Shown here one piece after another: positions 53,616-62,334 of a stretch of DNA of 64,000 nt (position 1 is the stretch's first letter; every line of letters starts with the position of its first letter). Source of the DNA: Paenibacillus xylanexedens (GTDB lineage: Bacteria; Bacillota; Bacilli; Paenibacillales; Paenibacillaceae); the NCBI RefSeq assembly GCF_007676705.1, contig NZ_VEBF01000002.1, forward strand, positions 558,001 to 622,000, written 5' to 3'. Made by a program: the position numbers and the translations under genes. Below the pieces are notes generated by a model. It did no database searches. It was not told where the DNA came from and was given only the letters and a program-made list of their open reading frames with translations.

Positions 53616-53645
53616 GTCATTCTTTTGATCCTCGAAAAGAAACGA

Positions 53646-56384
53646 TTACTGTTTTTGAATCTCCAGAATAACATTGTTCAGGAGATACAATACAATATTA
53701 TCATTATCTCTGAGAGATTGCACGCTTAAAGTATTGTCACCCTGGTGAACAAATACACTTGATCCGAGTGCAAAACGATAGTTCGTGTCTGCTGTCGTTT
53801 CCCGTTTAACCAGAATCTGGTTGCCAACGCCATCATAAGACCAGAATTGTTTGCTCATGACAGTCAGCACTCTGAAACGTGTAGAATTATCCGTATCTTT
53901 TGTCATTTCGACACGATCTCCGACCGTAAGACTCGTCAGTGAAGTTAAGGTTGAGCCGGATTTTACGACTTTAACCGAACCGCTAACAGGCACAGTTTCA
54001 GTCTGACCGTTAAACTGCTTGAGTGTTACGGATGAAGCATCCACCGCTGTGACTTCAGCCAACGTGCGCTTGACGACTTGAACCGCTTTTGGCGTAGCTC
54101 CTTCAAACGTTACATTAATCAGGTTGCCTGCTGTCAGTTGTGAAGGCGTGATCGTCTGACCACTCTCTCCTGTCAATACCGCTTGATCCACGTAGAACTG
54201 ACTTGTCAACAAATCGGATTTCACTCGAATACGACCATTCGTTTCCAAAGCAACGACTTCGAATTGAGCCACAGTGTTCAGTGCAACCTTCTGCACCACA
54301 TCCTGATTCGCTCCAAGCGTTACGGTCACTTTGTCACCAATCTTCAAATCTCCCAGACTTGCGCCCGATTTGTTATAGATCTCAACCGTAGGTGCGGTAG
54401 TATAAGGCACTGTAATCGTCTGATTACCAGACAACACACTGATTTTCTTGCCAGAAGTATCAATGTTGCTGATCGTACCTTCATACTTGTAAATCACTTT
54501 AACCGACAATGCACGTGTTCCCACATAGGTCAGATCCAATTTACGGCCATCATTTAAGAGTGACTCCAGACCAGCCAGTGTAGGTTTGGTCGTATTGTAA
54601 TCCAGTTTAGTTTTCTCATCCAATGTAAATACAAACGGTTTTTTGTTGTTGTCCAACACGGTAAGCACCTTTGTTTTACTATTGTAAGACACAACCGTTA
54701 CCCCGTTCATAGGCTCCATTTGGCGTCCAATGACCTGAATACGCGTTACCTGGTCGTCAGAGTTCAATGTCAACTCCACCTGATCCCCGTTCGTTGCATC
54801 CGTGATGAGATCATTCAGCGTTGCATCCTGAATGCCATTGATAATAACTTCCGGCTTTTCAGTCAACAGTTTCGCCTCAAGGGAACCCCCTTCACGTTTG
54901 AACGTTAACGTGGATTGGTTGCCACCGATCTCAACTAATGTACCGCGCACAGATTGCTCCACACCTTGAGACAATGCGATTGTTTGCAGAACACTGTCCT
55001 TAACGGTGTATTTCACGGCACTGCCGGCTTTGAGATCAGCCACTGACATGATACGGTTTTGATATGTGATAAGCAGATTGTCATTGTATGCAAACTGTTC
55101 TGTAGCACCCGCTGCATTGACAAGTTTGATCGTTTTTCCAGAAGTGGATACTTCAGCAATTACACCATTGTCACTCTTGTTAACAATGCCGGATTTCACA
55201 CGAATAGCGACTGTTTTTTTGTCAGCCGAGAACGTCTCACGCTGTATTTCAATGATGCTATCAGCTGTAATATCGGACAGTTTGATTGCATTACCATTCT
55301 GATCAATGAATGCAGTTGCCTCATCATAACTGTACGTTTCGTAATTTTCGCCCACAAAGATACCAATCTTGTTACCAGACAATGAACGCGCAAAAGTACC
55401 TTCAACGCTTTCCACCTTCGGTGTAGCATCAACGACTTCCACATAAGAAGCCCCACCTGCCGAACCTACAACCATAACTTTCGTATATAGCTTCACATCT
55501 GTGGATGAAGCACGGGTTTCACTGTCTTTCGTAAAGTAAGGCGTACTGCTGTTCACTGCGAAGTTAACGGCTTTGCCGTCCACAACCAGCGTGATCTGCC
55601 CATCTTTCAATCCAGTCACATAACCCGTGGATGTGTTCGGATACGTTGTATCCGTTAACGATTCGCCACGACTGAAGAAGGTAGCGAGTTGAGCACGGGT
55701 TACGGAACCAGTTGGATTGAATTTGTTTCCTTCCACACCTTTGGCCAGATCCAGGCTAACAGCCAGATTGACATAACCTTTACCACTTTCGGAGATACTT
55801 GCATTATCAGCAAATCCGGTAGCTTGATTGTTTTGTGCCTTTGCTTCAGCATCCTTGTCCAATGAACGGATTAACAATTTCGTAATCCATTCCCGTGAAG
55901 CCGGTTTTTGACCCCAGGATGTCTTGGATACATCCACCGTTGATTCTTCCGTCTTGTCAATCAGTCCCAGTTGAAGTGCCAGCGCGACATATGGCTTGAA
56001 ATAATTTCCCACTTCCATGTTTGTCGGTAATGCCGCAGCCGTGTCGGTATTCAACTGACCCTCTTGATTCATAAAACGGATTGCCATCGTTACAGCTTCT
56101 TGCTGTGTTACCGCGTCTCCTGGACGGAACAGGCCGTTATTACCGAGAAGAATACCTTGATATGCCAGTTTGTACACATGTTTCTCAGCCCAGTATCCGA
56201 CCTTGATGTCACTGAACAAACCAGTTGGTGTAGCCGTATTCGTTATTGCAGGAGTCTGACCCTGCCCCGTTTCTGTTGATTCTGCTGCCATGGCAGCTCC
56301 GCCGGCGCTAAGGGCCATCATGCCTGCAAGCACGGCTGATACTACTTTTTTAGAGTGTGATGGATGGTTATATTTAAAAGTCAC
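53646..56384 (-). CDS. S-layer-homology domain surface protein
   Basis: 912-aa secreted cell-wall protein. Start GTG 56384 has GAGAGGGG 8 bp upstream. The signal peptide ends near GGAAMAAES. Three SLH repeats follow (about 55-235; GYWAEKHVYKLAYQGIL, FKPYVALALQLGLI, GYVNLAVSLDLAKG), which bind pyruvylated wall polymers. The remaining ~680 residues are beta-rich repeats with recurrent short motifs (GDKVTVTLG, GDRVEMTKD, SVTLKQFNGQT), resembling S-layer-type beta-sandwich domains. No catalytic domain was found. It may be an S-layer or structural surface protein. It follows the GerMN lipoprotein gene on the same strand. Confidence 0.9.
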   Translation of the reverse strand: MTFKYNHPSHSKKVVSAVLAGMMALSAGGAAMAAESTETGQGQTPAITNTATPTGLFSDIKVGYWAEKHVYKLAYQGILLGNNGLFRPGDAVTQQEAVTMAIRFMNQEGQLNTDTAAALPTNMEVGNYFKPYVALALQLGLIDKTEESTVDVSKTSWGQKPASREWITKLLIRSLDKDAEAKAQNNQATGFADNASISESGKGYVNLAVSLDLAKGVEGNKFNPTGSVTRAQLATFFSRGESLTDTTYPNTSTGYVTGLKDGQITLVVDGKAVNFAVNSSTPYFTKDSETRASSTDVKLYTKVMVVGSAGGASYVEVVDATPKVESVEGTFARSLSGNKIGIFVGENYETYSYDEATAFIDQNGNAIKLSDITADSIIEIQRETFSADKKTVAIRVKSGIVNKSDNGVIAEVSTSGKTIKLVNAAGATEQFAYNDNLLITYQNRIMSVADLKAGSAVKYTVKDSVLQTIALSQGVEQSVRGTLVEIGGNQSTLTFKREGGSLEAKLLTEKPEVIINGIQDATLNDLITDATNGDQVELTLNSDDQVTRIQVIGRQMEPMNGVTVVSYNSKTKVLTVLDNNKKPFVFTLDEKTKLDYNTTKPTLAGLESLLNDGRKLDLTYVGTRALSVKVIYKYEGTISNIDTSGKKISVLSGNQTITVPYTTAPTVEIYNKSGASLGDLKIGDKVTVTLGANQDVVQKVALNTVAQFEVVALETNGRIRVKSDLLTSQFYVDQAVLTGESGQTITPSQLTAGNLINVTFEGATPKAVQVVKRTLAEVTAVDASSVTLKQFNGQTETVPVSGSVKVVKSGSTLTSLTSLTVGDRVEMTKDTDNSTRFRVLTVMSKQFWSYDGVGNQILVKRETTADTNYRFALGSSVFVHQGDNTLSVQSLRDNDNIVLYLLNNVILEIQKQ

Positions 56385-56458
56385 CTATGATTCCCCTCTC
56401 TCATGTAAAAAACGACCTATATTCCGTAGATTCACGGTACGACAGCATGTTGTACAGC

Positions 56459-57142
56459 CTATTCGGTTCTTGTCATTGGATGTTCAAGATCCACATGGCC
56501 CATCAGACTCTCGGACTGTTGACCGTCTACCAGTAAGTCAAGTGATTTAACTTCATCAAACTGGAAGAATGTTTGTTTCAAAGCATCCAGTGCATAGGAT
56601 TCTCCACCTGCACCAAGACGTGCCGTATCTGGCATATGAATATCCAGCGTAAGGGCTCCATCTTTGAACTGCACAGATTTCAATTCAATTTCTTTCGCCC
56701 ACAGTGGAACTAGTTTACCGTCTTTGCTCTGTTGCAATGATTCAAAGGCAGCCTTATACTTGGCATCCTCCGATGCATATGAAATCTCTGCCGAAGCTTT
56801 GTGCAACTCCAGTTCTTCTTCATCCGTATAGAATACAGTGATCGTTTTCTTTTCATTGCCTTCGGAAGTTGCTGGCGTCTCCGTGGACGTTCCGCTAGGC
56901 GGAGTAGTCGTCTCCTCTGAGCTGCCTTCTGTGGATTCTGTAGGTGTTGTGTTCTCTTCAGGTTCAGCAGTTACCGGTTCGGTAATTGTTTCGCCTTCAA
57001 CCTCAGTCACATTGGTTTTGGTTTCGGTTTCGGTTCCTGCGCCTTGCGTCTGATTCGGAGCAGCTGTTGGCTTGCTTCCACATCCAGCAGCAACTGCCAT
57101 AACCGTTACCAGCAAGGCTGCAATCCATATTTTCTTGTTCAT
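56459..57142 (-). CDS. GerMN-domain lipoprotein
   Basis: 227 aa. A lipoprotein signal (MNKKIWIAALLVTVMAVAAGC, Cys21) anchors it outside the membrane. A Thr/Glu/Pro-rich spacer (about 25-95) follows, then a GerMN (sporulation/germination) domain (about 98-220; ITVFYTDEEELELHK, VPLWAKEIELKSVQFKDGALTLDI, FDEVKSLDLLVDG). GerMN proteins occur in spore and peptidoglycan-related settings. It lies 35 bp after an amidase gene, which fits a role near the cell wall. Confidence 0.9.
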   Translation of the reverse strand: MNKKIWIAALLVTVMAVAAGCGSKPTAAPNQTQGAGTETETKTNVTEVEGETITEPVTAEPEENTTPTESTEGSSEETTTPPSGTSTETPATSEGNEKKTITVFYTDEEELELHKASAEISYASEDAKYKAAFESLQQSKDGKLVPLWAKEIELKSVQFKDGALTLDIHMPDTARLGAGGESYALDALKQTFFQFDEVKSLDLLVDGQQSESLMGHVDLEHPMTRTE

Positions 57143-57177
57143 TCTAACTCCGCCTCCTCAACATAAGGGCTTGTCCC

Positions 57178-58587
57178 TTATTTAATTCCCAGATACTCCT
57201 TGATTCCTGCAACAATCCCTTTGGCAACACTGTTCTGGAAACTCTCCGTGAACAGGGCTGCTTCGTCATTCTTGTTGCTAAGGAATCCACCTTCCAGCAG
57301 AACTGCTGGCATTGTCGTTTCACGGGTTACATGGAGACTTGCCGTTTTCACTCCACGATCTTTCAGTCCGGAAGACTGCAAAAGATACTTGTGCATTACA
57401 GTAGCAAGTGCTTTGCTGTTGGAGCGTGTATAGAATGTCTCAACACCGTTCGCAGCAGCTGGGCCACTGTTAGCATGAATGGAGATAAAGATATCCGCTT
57501 TTATGTCTTGTGCAATCTTCACACGTTCTTTTAATGCCAAAAATGTATCATCGCTGCGCGTTAACACAACGTCAATTTTGGATTCTTTTTTCAACAAGGC
57601 TTCCACTTTCAGAGCCATTGCCAGATTGAAGTCTTTTTCGCGTTTACCAGTTACACCGATTGCCCCAGGATCATGATCTCCGTGACCTGCATCAATAACG
57701 ACAACTTTTTTGCCATTATTACCAACTGGAGGAGCAGGTGTACCACTTTGATTGTCGAGGTTAATCATAATCAGTCCGGAATCATTTTGCACACTGTACC
57801 CTTTTGAACTGGACAGATCGATCACAAAACGAATTGTAGATGGGCTGTTGCTGTATAACGAGTAACGAATCTTAGACACATCCGGATAGCCGCTAACGAC
57901 GAGTTGTCCATTCTGGTTGCTGTCTAAAGCCTGTCCTTCACTGAATGAATCAGCAAATGCGGTATTCGGCAAGTCTATAACGATTCGATCTGGTCCTGTC
58001 ATCGTGAAGACGTTCGGCTTCGTACTTCCGCTTGTTGCAATCATGAAGCGGTTGTCGCTGAAGCTGATGCCGTTCACCAGTACAAGACCTTCTTGATCCG
58101 ATCCTCCGCCTTCATTGCCAGAGTTCGGAGGTGTGGTTGTCCCGTTTCCGGAACCTGAATTCTGGGTAACTAATGTTACCGTCTTCGTGGTATTGTTCCA
58201 ACCCACCTTAAGACCCATTTCCTCACCAATAAATCGGAGAGGTACGAGCGTAGTACCATTTTTAACGAGTGGTGGGGCATCCAGGTTTACGTTACTGCCG
58301 TTCACCGTTGCCGTCTTCTGTCCAACAATCATCTGCATGGCAGTGTTGTCTTTGCTGATAGTCACAGTTTGTGTTTGCTGCTTCCATTCCACGTTATACC
58401 CAAGATTTTCGGACACAACCCGGATCGGAACCATCACCTTGCTGTTGATAATTTCCGCCTTCGTATCCGATGGCTGTACGATTTCTTTTCCGTCTAGGAT
58501 AATCTTCGTGTCTGTTGCTGCATGACTATAGCCCGGGAAAACGAGCCCAAAGACAAATAACAGTACCAAAAAACCGAACTTCTTCAT
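57178..58587 (-). CDS. N-acetylmuramoyl-L-alanine amidase with copper-amine-oxidase-N and AMIN domains
   Basis: 469-aa secreted peptidoglycan amidase. Signal peptide MKKFGFLVLLFVFGLVFPGYSHA; copper amine oxidase N-terminal-like domain (about 28-135; GKEIVQPSDTKAEIINSKVM, VPIRVVSENLGYNVEWK, VPLRFIGEEMGLKVGW); AMIN wall-targeting domain (about 170-275); Amidase_3 domain (about 290-469). The zinc site is His in DAGHGDHDPGA, Glu in GKREKDFNL, His in SIHANSG, and catalytic Glu in LLEGGFLSN. It is a paralogue of the gene immediately upstream and probably heads the GerMN/SLH run. Confidence 0.94.
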   Translation of the reverse strand: MKKFGFLVLLFVFGLVFPGYSHAATDTKIILDGKEIVQPSDTKAEIINSKVMVPIRVVSENLGYNVEWKQQTQTVTISKDNTAMQMIVGQKTATVNGSNVNLDAPPLVKNGTTLVPLRFIGEEMGLKVGWNNTTKTVTLVTQNSGSGNGTTTPPNSGNEGGGSDQEGLVLVNGISFSDNRFMIATSGSTKPNVFTMTGPDRIVIDLPNTAFADSFSEGQALDSNQNGQLVVSGYPDVSKIRYSLYSNSPSTIRFVIDLSSSKGYSVQNDSGLIMINLDNQSGTPAPPVGNNGKKVVVIDAGHGDHDPGAIGVTGKREKDFNLAMALKVEALLKKESKIDVVLTRSDDTFLALKERVKIAQDIKADIFISIHANSGPAAANGVETFYTRSNSKALATVMHKYLLQSSGLKDRGVKTASLHVTRETTMPAVLLEGGFLSNKNDEAALFTESFQNSVAKGIVAGIKEYLGIK

Positions 58588-58845
58588 CCTTCACCCCTAC
58601 CATTCTCATATTTTTTTGCCGCATGTTGTCATTTTTCAACTCCGACTGACCGCTTGGGCATTACCAGACACCTATTAGACGCCCCTCCCGCTCAAAAGTT
58701 GCGAATATATTCCAACATAACAGAAAAAAAACGTTGTCAGATCAAGCTTTTTTTACATTTTAATGTCTGTTTTTTTCCTTATTTATCAAATATACATCTC
58801 TAAACAACGCACTACCCTAACCTTCATATTTGCGCACATTTCACT

Positions 58846-60252
58846 TTACAGTCCCAAAAATTCAATGATTCCGTCCACAATCGCCTGTGCACATTTGTCC
58901 TGGTATTCTTCGGTAAGCATGACTGCTTCATCCGTTGGGTTACTTAAAAAACCAAGTTCAAGTAACACAGCAGGCATAGTTGTTTCGCGCGTCACATGCA
59001 GACTCGCCGTTTTAACACCACGATCCTTGAGTCCTGTTATCGGCAACACATATTTGTGAAGAGTGTCAGCCAAGGTTTTGCTTTCCTTACGGCTGTAGAG
59101 CGTTTCAACGCCGTTTGGTACGGGTGTCGTAAATTTGTTTCCATGAATGGACACAAAAATATCTGCCTGATTCAATTGAGCAATATCTACACGCTGTTTA
59201 AGCGAAAGCTCTGTATCATCCTGGCGTGTAATGACCGTCTGAATATCTTGGTATTGTTGAAGAATTGCCTGTACCTTCAGCCCTACAGCCAGATTGAAAT
59301 CCTTCTCATAAGCACCCGACAAACTCACTGCACCAGATTGACGACCACCATGTCCCGGATCAATGACTACTATCGTTTTCCCGTCATTCGTAGGTACTGC
59401 AGGTTGGCTTGTGGGTTCTCCACTCGTGGCTGTCAGATCAACGAGCAAGACATTGTTATCTCCAACAGACCATTTGGCTGTTGCCTTCTGACTTAGATCC
59501 AGAACGACACGCACGGTGGAAGGCGTCTTGCTGAACATGGCATATCGAACTTTGGACACCAGAGATGAATCCGTAACGAGAATCTGTCCGCTGCCATCCG
59601 GATTAGAGGCTTGTCCTTGAATAAATTCCTGAGAAAATGTCGCTGCAGGCAGATCAACAATAATACGGTCTGGCCCACCAATACTGGAAACTTTCGGGCT
59701 AATAGTACCGTTTGTCGCTACAATCAAGCGATCTCCGCTGAAGCTGATCCCTTGCAGTTCTGTCAAACCATCAGGGACAGGTGCCTCGACGGGGTCACTG
59801 TCACCTTCCGTTTCAACTACGGGAGGAATACTAAATAGGCTTACTGTCTTGGTTCCATTGTCCCAGCCAACACGCAGTCCCATGCCTTCCCCAACAAAGC
59901 GTAACGGAACAAGCGTAGTTCCCTGTTTGATCAGTGGGGGCGAATCCAAGTTCACCACGTTTCCATTCACTGTAGCTGCATCTTTGCCAGCTGTCATTTG
60001 AATCATGCTGTTTCCTTTTTGAATCTGGACTGACTGAGTTTCCTTCTCCCACTTCACCTTATAACCCAGGTTCTCGGATACAATTCGAATTGGAACCATG
60101 ACCGTCTTCCCGATATTCTCTGCAGGTGCACCCGTCTGCTGGTTAATGGTCACACCATCGAGCACAATCGAGGGAGTGGTGTCTGCATGTGCCATGACTG
60201 GAAATAAACACAGGAACAGAAAAAAAACGACTGCTGCTGACCATTTCTTCAT
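58846..60252 (-). CDS. Paralogous N-acetylmuramoyl-L-alanine amidase, same architecture
   Basis: 468-aa secreted amidase with the same order of signal peptide, copper-amine-oxidase-N-like domain, AMIN domain and Amidase_3. Zinc and catalytic positions are kept: DPGHGGRQSGA, AYEKDFNLAV, SIHGNKF, LLELGFLSNPTDE. Within the copper-amine-oxidase-N repeats, VPIRIVSENLGYKVKWEKET and VPLRFVGEGMGLRVGWDN are near identical to the downstream copy. The two are a tandem duplication that has diverged mostly in the linkers. The 258 bp between them (58588-58845) has no clear terminator, only a weak ACATTTTAATGT hairpin and T-runs. Confidence 0.94.
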   Translation of the reverse strand: MKKWSAAVVFFLFLCLFPVMAHADTTPSIVLDGVTINQQTGAPAENIGKTVMVPIRIVSENLGYKVKWEKETQSVQIQKGNSMIQMTAGKDAATVNGNVVNLDSPPLIKQGTTLVPLRFVGEGMGLRVGWDNGTKTVSLFSIPPVVETEGDSDPVEAPVPDGLTELQGISFSGDRLIVATNGTISPKVSSIGGPDRIIVDLPAATFSQEFIQGQASNPDGSGQILVTDSSLVSKVRYAMFSKTPSTVRVVLDLSQKATAKWSVGDNNVLLVDLTATSGEPTSQPAVPTNDGKTIVVIDPGHGGRQSGAVSLSGAYEKDFNLAVGLKVQAILQQYQDIQTVITRQDDTELSLKQRVDIAQLNQADIFVSIHGNKFTTPVPNGVETLYSRKESKTLADTLHKYVLPITGLKDRGVKTASLHVTRETTMPAVLLELGFLSNPTDEAVMLTEEYQDKCAQAIVDGIIEFLGL

Positions 60253-60354
60253 ACCTCATCCACCATTCTTTTTGTCTTTTGAACATCCAAACTGATTCGC
60301 TGTGATGCAACACCCGACACGATCAACCCTTCCATAATCTACTAATCAGTTTAT

Positions 60355-60371
60355 CAGATATTGTCTGATCA
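60355..60371. promoter_or_regulatory. Small inverted repeat in the divergent amidase/response-regulator region
   Basis: ATCAGA-TATTG-TCTGAT, perfect 6-5-6 inverted repeat, about 105 bp upstream of the amidase and 155 bp upstream of the response regulator. It may be an operator. The rest of 60253-60526 shows no other feature. Confidence 0.35.
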
Positions 60372-60526
60372 TCCGGTTACAACGTTGTCATATTTAGTCG
60401 GAAAAAGAGTGGCAAAAAGGGCGCTTCCTCCATTCGTCCAGTTCTCAAAATCATATGTAAATTACATTCCTCATCCATTTTTGCTATGCTGAGTTCAAAT
60501 ACTTGGATACAGGAGACTGAGCCTTG

Positions 60527-61201
60527 ATGCCTAAAATACTGATCGTGGACGATGAAGCAGATCTTCGAAAGCTACTGACTGATTATTTTGAAATTAACGG
60601 ATATTCCGTGATGACGGCCAAGGACAGCCGGGAAGCGCTGCGGAAAGTGGAACAACAACCCGATCTCGTTTTGTTAGATATCAACATGCCTGAACAGAAC
60701 GGCCTTCAATTATGTGAGAAAATTCGTAACTTCGTCTCTTGCCCGATCTTATTCTTAACGGCCCGAATCGAAGATGCTGATAAAATAGCGGGATTTCGTG
60801 CCGGAGGCGATGACTATATCCTGAAACCTTTCAGCATTCGCGAGTTGGGGGCCAGGGTCGAAGCACATATACGCAGGGAACAGCGAATCCAGACTAAATC
60901 TTCGGTAAGGTTTAACGATGATTTGGTCATTGACTATACGGCCAGGGAGCTCTACTACCTGGATAAGCGAATTTCACTGCCCAAAAAAGAGTTTGATATT
61001 GTCGAATTGCTGTCCACGCATCCTGGTATGGTGTTTGGAAAGGAACGCATATACGAAAAGATTTGGGGCATGGACGAGCCAGGCGACAGTAACGTGATCG
61101 CAGAGCATATCCGGCGAATTCGCTACAAATTAAAGGAATACGGCTGTGATAACCAAATCGAGACCGTTTGGGGAGTAGGGTACAAATGGCCAAGTTCATG
61201 A
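60527..61201 (+). CDS. VanR-like OmpR-family response regulator
   Basis: 224-aa regulator: receiver domain with acidic pair in IVDDEA, phosphoacceptor Asp51 (LVLLDINMPEQNG), Lys in DYILKPF; winged helix about 125-222 (ending TVWGVGYKWPSS). Start ATG 60527; an in-frame TTG directly before it has a better-placed AGGAGA. Its 3' end overlaps the kinase gene by 16 bp. Resembles the VanR/VncR branch by eye; likely controls the linked serine hydrolase gene. Confidence 0.9.
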   Translation: MPKILIVDDEADLRKLLTDYFEINGYSVMTAKDSREALRKVEQQPDLVLLDINMPEQNGLQLCEKIRNFVSCPILFLTARIEDADKIAGFRAGGDDYILKPFSIRELGARVEAHIRREQRIQTKSSVRFNDDLVIDYTARELYYLDKRISLPKKEFDIVELLSTHPGMVFGKERIYEKIWGMDEPGDSNVIAEHIRRIRYKLKEYGCDNQIETVWGVGYKWPSS

Positions 61202-62283
61202 CTAGACTCCTGTTTTTAAAGCGATTATCCTTACTGCAATCTTTTATGCTGTTGTGTGTGGTCACACTCATTGCCGTGCTGGCCATCATAACCATGGAGT
61301 TTGCTTGGGCGGAGAACCTGCGGCTGCGTTTCGGAGAAACGGATTGGGTGCTGCCCTCCCTCGTCACGGCGGTTTTGCTGACCGTAGCGACTGGAATTGT
61401 CACCATGGCCATTTTATTTTACAGATGGAAGCTAAAACGTCCGCTGGAGATATTAAAACGAGCATCCGAGAACATTTCAGCCAACGATCTAGGCTTCCGC
61501 ATTTCCTATGACAGCCAGGATGAGATGGGTGAGCTGATCGCGGTATTTGAAAACATGCGCTCACAATTGGAAAAAAACCTTAAGACACTTTGGCGTTCGG
61601 TTGAAGAGCGCAAGCAGATCAATGCTATTTTTGCCCATGATCTGAGAACACCCCTGTCAGTTTTAAAAGGAAACGCCGAGCTTCTCGCCACCTATCTTCC
61701 CGAGAAGAAGTTGTCGGAAGAAAAGGTGCTGGACCTGATCCATACCATGAACCTTCACATCTTGCGTCTGGAGAGCTATGCAGAGGCCATGAACTCGATT
61801 CAAAGGCTAGAGGATGTACCGTTAAACTTCCAGTCGATGGATACGATCTCATTGACAGCTTTGCTGGACGGCAGCGCTGAACAAATCGTGAAACAGTTCG
61901 GTATACGTTTCGTCTCTTCCGTGGCATATGATAATGCCTCAATACATGTAGATCCCTATCTCGTCATGCAGATTTTCGAGAATATGGTGGCTAATGGGGC
62001 GAGGTACGCAGCCAGTCAAGTGAACGTCCACTATGACGTTCAGGGGGGCATTATGAAGATTACCGTCTCAGAGGACGGTCCTGGTTTCTCTGACGAAGCC
62101 TTGAGTAAGGCTATACTCCCTTTTTACCGAGGCGAAGTATGGGATGCGAGCGAACATAGCGGGCTGGGCCTTTACGTTTGCAAGGTGTTTTGCGAAAAAC
62201 ATGAAGGGAGTCTCCAGATTGCAAACGGTCCTAACGGTGGCGGAAGCGTGACGGCAAGTATTGGGACCCAAGTTGATAAATAG
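61186..62283 (+). CDS. Sensor histidine kinase (VanS-like)
   Basis: 365-aa kinase with two membrane helices (about 15-37 and 56-78) joined by a short ~18-residue outside loop, a HAMP-like segment (about 80-132), HisKA with His151 (AIFAHDLRTPLSVL), and a HATPase domain with N box FENMVANGARYA, G1 EDGPGFSDEA and G2 HSGLGLYVCKVF. The start ATG 61186 follows GGGGAG; another ATG at 61198 overlaps the regulator stop. The short loop suggests membrane or envelope sensing. It is followed by the serine hydrolase gene after 51 bp. Confidence 0.91.
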   Translation: MAKFMTRLLFLKRLSLLQSFMLLCVVTLIAVLAIITMEFAWAENLRLRFGETDWVLPSLVTAVLLTVATGIVTMAILFYRWKLKRPLEILKRASENISANDLGFRISYDSQDEMGELIAVFENMRSQLEKNLKTLWRSVEERKQINAIFAHDLRTPLSVLKGNAELLATYLPEKKLSEEKVLDLIHTMNLHILRLESYAEAMNSIQRLEDVPLNFQSMDTISLTALLDGSAEQIVKQFGIRFVSSVAYDNASIHVDPYLVMQIFENMVANGARYAASQVNVHYDVQGGIMKITVSEDGPGFSDEALSKAILPFYRGEVWDASEHSGLGLYVCKVFCEKHEGSLQIANGPNGGGSVTASIGTQVDK

Positions 62284-62334
62284 TTGAAAATGATCTGATA
62301 ACATCTCCTTATCTTGAATTCAAGGAGTGTTATC

